Source: Flavobacterium cerinum (GTDB lineage Bacteria > Bacteroidota > Bacteroidia > Flavobacteriales > Flavobacteriaceae). From it: DNA of 64,000 nt. Where the stretch lies: positions 1,550,001-1,614,000 of the forward strand of contig NZ_CP101751.1 of assembly GCF_024496085.1 (NCBI RefSeq). Direction: 5' to 3'. Position 1 is the stretch's first letter. Every line of letters begins with the position of its first letter. The position numbers and the translations under genes are program-made. The notes below the pieces were generated by a model. The model was given only the letters and a program-made list of their open reading frames with translations. It did not search any database and was not told the DNA's origin. Positions 10,535-17,500 of this stretch are shown piece by piece.

Positions 10535-11500
10535 ATGAGAAAAACACTTTATCTGCTGCCGTTTCTATTATTGGCATGTGCAACTTCAAATACAAAAAAT
10601 AACGGAAAAGAAGCGTCAACAACTGCTTTGCCATATGAAGTGAAACAACAAGATGTTGTCAATACATTACAATACTTGTCGTCAGATGAATTAGAAGGGC
10701 GCGATAGCGGAAGTAAAGGAATCGAAAAAGCAGCGGTTTATCTGGAAAACCTGTTGAAAGAAAATAAAATCAAACCCTATTTTAAAACCTATCGTGATAC
10801 TTTAGGGAATTACCATAAACCGGCTTTTAATATCGTTGGCGTAATCGAGGGGAATGATCCGAAACTTAAAAATGAATTTGTTATTATCGGAGCACATTAT
10901 GATCATATTGGAAGAGTTTCTACAGCTGTAAATGGCGATGATATTGCTAACGGAGCTAATGATAATGCTTCCGGAACAACAGTGATGTCGGAAGTCGCGA
11001 AATATTTTGCAAAAAACAAAACCAATAAAAGAAGTATACTTGTAGTGTTCTTTTCTGGAGAAGAAAAAGGGTTATTAGGTTCCTATCATTTAGCTAAAAA
11101 ACTAAAAGGGCAAAACTTTAATCTGTATACGATGCTAAACTTTGAAATGTTGGGCGTGCCGATGAAAAGAGAGTTTTCTTCTTATATAACCGGATTCGGA
11201 AAATCCAATATGTCGGAAAAAATCAATGAATACACAAACAAAAAAACGGTTGGATTTTTAGAAATTGAATTGCAATACCGCTTGTTCATGGCGTCTGATA
11301 ATTATCCGTTTTTTGTAGAATTTAATGTACCGGCACAAACGGTATGTACGTTTGACTTTGAAAATTATTCGTATTACCACCATCCGTTAGACGAATTTAA
11401 ATTGATGGATACGGCACATATGAAGGCCTATGCCGAAGAAATTATTCCGGCTGTATTGGGAATGACAAATTCAAAAGGACATGAAATTAAACTAAATTAA
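10535..11500 (+). CDS. M28 family zinc metallopeptidase lipoprotein
   Basis: Probable exported aminopeptidase anchored as a lipoprotein: the signal peptide MRKTLYLLPFLLLAC ends in a lipobox with Cys15. The M28 zinc ligands are visible in order: GAHYDHIG, GANDNASG, SGEEKGLLGS, and a late His in SYYHHPLDE. Length 321 residues fits a single catalytic domain without a PA insert. Peptide substrate cannot be told from sequence. It lies alone between a terminator and an SDR gene on the same strand, 30 bases apart, so cotranscription is possible. Confidence 0.88.
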   Translation: MRKTLYLLPFLLLACATSNTKNNGKEASTTALPYEVKQQDVVNTLQYLSSDELEGRDSGSKGIEKAAVYLENLLKENKIKPYFKTYRDTLGNYHKPAFNIVGVIEGNDPKLKNEFVIIGAHYDHIGRVSTAVNGDDIANGANDNASGTTVMSEVAKYFAKNKTNKRSILVVFFSGEEKGLLGSYHLAKKLKGQNFNLYTMLNFEMLGVPMKREFSSYITGFGKSNMSEKINEYTNKKTVGFLEIELQYRLFMASDNYPFFVEFNVPAQTVCTFDFENYSYYHHPLDEFKLMDTAHMKAYAEEIIPAVLGMTNSKGHEIKLN

Positions 11501-11530
11501 AACTAAAAGCGATTCGCTTTTTATAGTAGA

Positions 11531-12208
11531 ATGAAGAATATTATTATTACAGGAACCAGTCGGGGAATTGGGTATGAATTGGCTTTAGGATATGCAGAAG
11601 CGGGACACCAGGTATTGGCCTTGTCACGAAAACAACCACAAGCATTACTCGAAAATGAGAATATAAGTTGTTTAAGTATCGATTTGTCCGTTGAAAGTGA
11701 CTTGGAAAAAGTGCGACAGTTTATCGAGACAACCTGGAAAAAAGTAGATATCATTATCCATAATGCCGGAGCGTTATTGCTAAAACCTTTTGGTGAAATT
11801 TCGGCTTCGGAGTTTGAAAATATTTATAAAGTAAATGTGTTTGGCGTAGCCAATCTTACTCGGATTTGTATTCCGCATATGGAAAAAGGAAGCCATGTGA
11901 TAACGATTAGCAGTATGGGCGGAATACAGGGAAGTATGAAATTTGCAGGTCTTTCAGCCTATAGTTCCAGTAAAGGAGCTGTTATCACGCTATCGGAATT
12001 ATTAGCAGAAGAATATAAAGAAAAAGGAATTTCGTTCAATGTACTGGCTTTAGGAGCGGTTCAGACCGAAATGTTGCAAGAAGCTTTTCCGGGGTATGAA
12101 GCACCGGTAACAGCAAAAGAAATGGCTGCGTATATAGCCGATTTTGCGATAAACGGAAATAAATATTATAACGGAAAAGTATTACAGGTTTCTTCAACAA
12201 CGCCTTAA
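11531..12208 (+). CDS. Short-chain dehydrogenase/reductase
   Basis: Rossmann-fold NAD(P)-dependent oxidoreductase, 225 residues. The cofactor motif TGTSRGIGYE is at the start, NAGA follows at the usual distance, and the catalytic Ser and YSSSK are present (SSMGG, then Tyr-x-x-x-Lys). The protein is slightly short at the C-terminus for a classical SDR. The substrate is unknown. The SprT-like gene begins 20 bases downstream, so these form a likely small operon. Confidence 0.88.
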   Translation: MKNIIITGTSRGIGYELALGYAEAGHQVLALSRKQPQALLENENISCLSIDLSVESDLEKVRQFIETTWKKVDIIIHNAGALLLKPFGEISASEFENIYKVNVFGVANLTRICIPHMEKGSHVITISSMGGIQGSMKFAGLSAYSSSKGAVITLSELLAEEYKEKGISFNVLALGAVQTEMLQEAFPGYEAPVTAKEMAAYIADFAINGNKYYNGKVLQVSSTTP

Positions 12209-12228
12209 AAGGTTAGGGGAGGATAAAG

Positions 12229-12828
12229 ATGAAAGATAAATTAGCACCGTATATACCGGAAAATGCGCTCGATGCGGTCTTTGAACTGATAAAACTCAAT
12301 CGGGTACATCTGAAAATTGTTAATGAACGGGTAACCCGGCATGGTGATTACCGGAAACATCCGGACGGTTATCATCAGATCACAGTAAATGCCAGTCTGA
12401 ATAAATACCGGTTTTTAATGACGCTGATTCATGAAATTGCCCATTTGGTCGCTTTTGAAAAATACGGGCGAAACATTAAACCGCATGGCGATGAATGGAA
12501 ACTTACATTTCAAAGGTTAATGGTGCCGTTTTTACGCCCGGAGATTTTTCCGAATCAGTTATTGCCTTTGTTGGCACGTCATTTCAGAAACCCGAAAGCG
12601 AGTAGTGATACCGATTCAACTTTGGCATTAGCCTTAAAACAATTTGATCCTGCTAACGATAAAAATTATATATTTGAAATTCCATACGGAAGCGTTTTCC
12701 GGATTCATAATGGTCGGATTTTTAAAAAAGGAGCACAACGTCTCAAACGATTTGAATGTATGGAAGTAAGCTCAGGTAAGGTGTATTTGTTTAATCCCAA
12801 TGCCGAAGTAGAATTGTTGCCAAGATAA
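12229..12828 (+). CDS. SprT-like domain protein (putative zinc metallopeptidase)
   Basis: The family is defined by a zincin-like core with HExxH; here HEIAHLVAFEKYG followed by HGDEWK, the third-ligand region, sits near residues 68-90. Family relatives include bacterial SprT and eukaryotic Spartan, which degrades DNA-protein crosslinks; the role of the bacterial protein is not settled. The protein has 199 residues, no signal peptide, and lies between the SDR and manC genes on the same strand. Confidence 0.82.
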   Translation: MKDKLAPYIPENALDAVFELIKLNRVHLKIVNERVTRHGDYRKHPDGYHQITVNASLNKYRFLMTLIHEIAHLVAFEKYGRNIKPHGDEWKLTFQRLMVPFLRPEIFPNQLLPLLARHFRNPKASSDTDSTLALALKQFDPANDKNYIFEIPYGSVFRIHNGRIFKKGAQRLKRFECMEVSSGKVYLFNPNAEVELLPR

Positions 12829-12864
12829 TAAACTAAAGAATAAGCCATTTTGTGGCCCCAAACA

Positions 12865-13926
12865 ATGAATAAGAACTATTATGCAATATTAATGGCCGGA
12901 GGTGTAGGATCTCGCTTTTGGCCGGTTAGTACCGTAGATTTCCCGAAACAGTTTCACGATATGCTGGGTACGGGAGAAACCCTGATCCAGAAAACGTTTA
13001 GCCGACTTTCTAAAATTGTACCGAAAGAAAATATACTGATCTTAACGAATGAACGCTATAATCAGTTAGTTTTGGAACAGTTACCGCAGGTAAAACAAGA
13101 TCAGGTAATTCTGGAACCGGTAATGCGAAATACGGCACCTTGTATTTTATTTGCTTCATTAAAAATACAACGACAAAATCCGGATGCTTTGGTTGTAGTA
13201 GCACCAAGCGATCACTGGATTGAAGATGAAGATCAATTCGTAGCCAACCTTCATAAATCATTCGAATACTGTTCTCAAAATAATGTATTAATGACATTGG
13301 GAATTTTACCGACTTTCCCGAATACAGGATACGGTTATATCGAATACAATAAACTGGATAACAATCCGATTAAAAAAGTAGTGCAATTCCGTGAAAAACC
13401 GGATTATGCTACAGCAAAAGCGTTTATTCAGAGTCGTAACTTTTTATGGAACGCCGGAATATTTATATGGAGTATCCGATCCATTACCGAAGCCTTCGAA
13501 ACGTTTTTACCTGAAATGATTCATCTTTTTGAAAAAGGAAAAACATTTTATAATACATCACGGGAACAGGAATTTATCAATGAGATTTATGCCGATGCTG
13601 AAAACATTTCAATTGATTATGCTGTTCTGGAAAAAGCCCGAAATGTGTATGTTTTACCGGCTACATTCGACTGGAATGATCTGGGAACATGGGGATCTCT
13701 TCATGAAAAACTGCCAAAAGACGAACAGTTTAATGCGGTTGTTAATGCCACGATGATTCTGGAAAACGCATCCAATAACATTATCCGGACAGAAGGTAAG
13801 AAGTTGGTAGTGATTAACGGACTTAGTGATTTTATTGTCGTGGACAAAAATGATACCTTGTTAATCTTTCCTAAAGATAAAGAACAGGAAATTAAAAAAA
13901 TAAGCATGTTGTTAGATCAGAAATAA
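12865..13926 (+). CDS. manC: Mannose-1-phosphate guanylyltransferase
   Basis: Makes GDP-mannose from mannose-1-phosphate and GTP for surface polysaccharides. The ATG at 12865 starts MNKNYYAILMAGG (353 residues); an in-frame TTG 15 bases upstream is less likely. Nucleotidyltransferase signature GGVGSRFWPVS...FPKQF, then VAPSDHW and FREKPD. It lacks the phosphomannose-isomerase domain of bifunctional ManC, so it is the short, monofunctional type. It is the last gene before the accessory toxin locus and ends in a strong terminator. Confidence 0.93.
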   Translation: MNKNYYAILMAGGVGSRFWPVSTVDFPKQFHDMLGTGETLIQKTFSRLSKIVPKENILILTNERYNQLVLEQLPQVKQDQVILEPVMRNTAPCILFASLKIQRQNPDALVVVAPSDHWIEDEDQFVANLHKSFEYCSQNNVLMTLGILPTFPNTGYGYIEYNKLDNNPIKKVVQFREKPDYATAKAFIQSRNFLWNAGIFIWSIRSITEAFETFLPEMIHLFEKGKTFYNTSREQEFINEIYADAENISIDYAVLEKARNVYVLPATFDWNDLGTWGSLHEKLPKDEQFNAVVNATMILENASNNIIRTEGKKLVVINGLSDFIVVDKNDTLLIFPKDKEQEIKKISMLLDQK

Positions 13927-13944
13927 CAAAAATAAATAATAGAG

Positions 13945-13988
13945 AATACCCCCAAATAGCATAATCTGTTTGGGGGTATTTTTTTTGT
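13945..13988 (+). terminator. Strong terminator after manC
   Basis: 12-bp perfect arms AATACCCCCAAA / TTTGGGGGTATT with a 12-base loop and a long T-run. It separates core genes from the toxin locus. Confidence 0.92.
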
Positions 13989-14576
13989 TGCTTGTTCATA
14001 GGATTCGCATGTAGACTGAAAGATATCGTAAAATCTTAGATTGAGGAAATAAAGATGTTTTTTTTTAAACATTATTTAAAGATCGGACATATTATTTTAT
14101 GATCAGGTCAATTAGGTGGTAAAAATAAAAGAAAGGAAAGAAAAGACTAATTTTAAAATGATTCGAATCATAAGAATGCCTTTGAGAGCTGAGTGTTAAT
14201 TTAATAGCAGTTACTCTGTGCTGAAACACTTGAATTATTTTCTCCTGTTCAAATCAAGTGAGCAACAGAAGCAAGATTATCAGAATATCACGATTAATAA
14301 TAGACATATTGTTGTGTGTTGTGTTCCGATAATCTGCTGAAAAGTTTTGCCTTTTCTAAAATAGATAAGTATAAAGCTTTAATAATTACTAAAAGGTAAT
14401 TGGAAAACAAAAATCTCCCTAAAACTCTGAAAGCCCTTTTGCAGTTGTTTAAAGAAATAAGCGAAGCTATTATGCATGCCATGCTGGGATTTTATTTGGA
14501 CTAAAGTAATCAGAGACAGGCTTATTCTTTTTTAGACATGTCACTAATTTATTAAAAACTTTAAAAATTAAATTTT
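13989..14576. other. AT-rich spacer upstream of toxin gene 1
   Basis: Nearly 600 bases without a convincing gene. I see no good TAnnTTTG promoter box and no strong hairpin. One short plus-strand frame (TTG at 14400 to stop at 14504) encodes a helix-like 34-residue peptide and is discussed as a finding. The spacer is unusually long for this window and lies exactly at the border of the accessory gene, as expected of an insertion point. Confidence 0.5.
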
Positions 14577-17500
14577 ATGCCATTACCGCCACCAAAACCT
14601 GTTTTGACTTGGGAGAGACTTCTAAGTGAAATTTTAGAACTGGCAACAAATCAAGAATCCAGAGGAGAACTTGAAACATATTGTAATAACACTTTTAATA
14701 GATTAAAAGATAATTTGGATAATTATCATAATCTAACCGATCATCAACAGCTAGGTGAAGAAGGATTTCGTTTGTTGATAATGACACGAGATGAGTTGGA
14801 GCTTCTTAAAGACGTATCGATGAATTCTGTTGATCCGATATTTGAAAATAATCCGGAAGCAAAACTGGCATTAGTCAATATAATTGAAGTGCAAACACTA
14901 AATATAGGAGAGAATATTCTCTCTTTGGGAACAAATGAGGTAATGTTGGAAGATATATTTCATTTGGTAAATATCTCATATGCATTTTCGAGATATGATG
15001 TCGGAAATATTGAAGCTTGGTGCATTGCACAAAGTAGAAAAGCAATACCTTCTACAGTGAACTTTTGGTCGGATAGAAATAATCTGATGGTGCATGATTT
15101 ATATGACGAGATACATCAACATGTTATGAATCGGGCTACTCTTAATTGGAGAATAAGATATCCGGAACGATTGAACCTCCCACAGCAATTAAATGATATG
15201 GAGCAGCAAGAAAGAGAGTTGCAGGCTTTGTATGATAATAATCCAACAAATGAATTATTACATCAGATAAATGCACTACATGTTCAGCTTCTCGAATTAA
15301 GAAATACTAGAGTCGTTTATTTAGAAGAGTTCAAAAAGGGTATACCTCCTTTGGAAATTCCTATTCAGGATAATGCCTATAATTTTATAAAAGATAGACC
15401 TGTTGAAGAATGGGATAATTTGCGGATACGTTTTATGCAGGAGCAATTAAATTTACCCCAAAATAGAATACAAATGTTTACTGCAAAACTAAATGCTCGA
15501 AGAGCTGCACTCAATGTAATACAAGATATTCTACCTCCAAAATATCCTCATTTTGCTTCTCGTGATGTCTCTGAAATACTTGATTCACATCCTGATTTAG
15601 CTCGCTATTACAAACGGGAGCTACTCTTACGAATGGATTACAGAGCAGCGCATAATATCTTTTCTTTAATCGTATTAAATACGGAAGGTGGGAATGTTCT
15701 TGAAACGGGTTCCTTACCACAATTTAATAGTGGTATAAAGAATATTATTGATCTGCACACGAAGAATAAAGGAGGTTTAGGTAGAAATGCAGAACCGTTT
15801 ACGATCTCTATATGCGATAATTTGAATACTGTTGAGATGGCAGTTAACGAAATGATTACAGGTAAAAAGCTGTTGCAGACTGCTCAACCTTTGCTTCTTC
15901 ATTATAATGAAACAACTGCCGGTGATCGACAAAGGGTCGATGCTATTTGGAATGATTTGAAAGAATTACCGATTGAAGGATTTTTTAAAACAATTGTAAA
16001 TAATCCTATTTTTAAAGATTATGTTAAGCATTCGTACCTTTCTAATAAAGCAAATTTTTTTCCATATCAAAGCATTCTTAGTTCACGTAGTGATTCTGCG
16101 GGATTACAGAAAATTATAGATCGTGTCAAGGAACACAACAGACAAATAGAGCAAATTCTGCCGCACCTTTCTGTAAATATGACAGCAGAAAGTCTTATTG
16201 CTTTTAAAAATGAGGTGTTTAGTGAAGAAAATTATGAAGGTTTAGATGATGATGCCCGTTTTTTTAAAGATAAAGAGATTGAAGCAATTTATAAATACAG
16301 ATTTGGAAGATTCTTTGATAGTAGAAAAGATTTTGATGATTTGTTAAGTGGTTTGGGTATTGTAAATGAAGGGCTTACGGAGTATTGTGTTCAACAATAT
16401 GGAAGGGGTTTTTCTGATTTTATTATTGGGATAATATTTGATGGATTACATCCGCAATATTTCTCTCATTTTGTTAATGATGCTTCTTTTACTCACTCAA
16501 ATACGTTTTTGAATTTGCCAGTTCATGCTGAAATAAGGGCTGTAAATCCAAATGTGGAAGTCGAATTAGAGACTGTCTTACACTTCCGTGATTTTTTTGA
16601 GAGAAAGGCGATGCAGTTTTATGAATTGGGAGAAGCGCATTCCGCGGAATCGATTCAGTTTTTACCACAGGATTTATTGCTGTCTTCCTATGAATATCCG
16701 GAAGGATTGTGTTTGAGCTTGTCGTTGCTTCAAGGAATGGCTGATGATTATCTGGAAGGCGCTACTATTTTTGCCTCGGATATTTCGGCAATATCAGCAC
16801 TTCAGGTTGGTCAGTTACGTAATCAGTTGTCACAATCAGATGCCGGATTGTATACAGAATATTCCCGACAACTACGGGAATTGAATAAAGTGGCCAATAA
16901 AAATTTTTTTAATGAAAGCACCTCTGTGTTTCAAAATACCGGAAGTGCCACTTTAGCTACTCTTGAAACCGTGTTAAGCAGCCTTACCTTTGAAAGGGAA
17001 GTTCGTTATTTACTGACCACGACCAATCATGGGATGACCTTAAGTCGTAAAGGTGATTTGTATACATTTTATGATTCCAATATCGGATATGTTCGTTTTG
17101 ATAGCCAAGAGAAAGTGGGTGCCTTTATCCGGGCTCATCTGGATCTAAAGCATGGATTGGGCACCTATTACGGATTAACGGATGCGACTACGGTGAATAT
17201 CTCCGGCTATACAAACTCCGATTTATGGGCCTTTGATAACGTAAGGTATTTTAGGAGTATCCTTTCAGAAGGAGGAGCTGAACTAACCGTAGACCGACTT
17301 AGTTCATTAGATCGGGAAAACGGTATGCTCAGTATCGGTACAGCCCGTTTTAAGCGTACCGAATTGGTGGCTATGGGAGGTAAATATAAAGGCTTTGCGA
17401 TGGATGAGAACACACCGTTTGCCACCGCCGACTTTTGGGATCAAGTGACTTTTGATAGTCAGAAACTCCTTCGTTTTATCTACGACCATGAAGCGGATAC

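Noticed and set aside
14294..14482. 62-residue minus-strand frame upstream of toxin 1
   Set aside because: No ribosome site or recognisable domain; AT-rich spacer. It is antisense to the 34-residue peptide frame, which reads slightly better.
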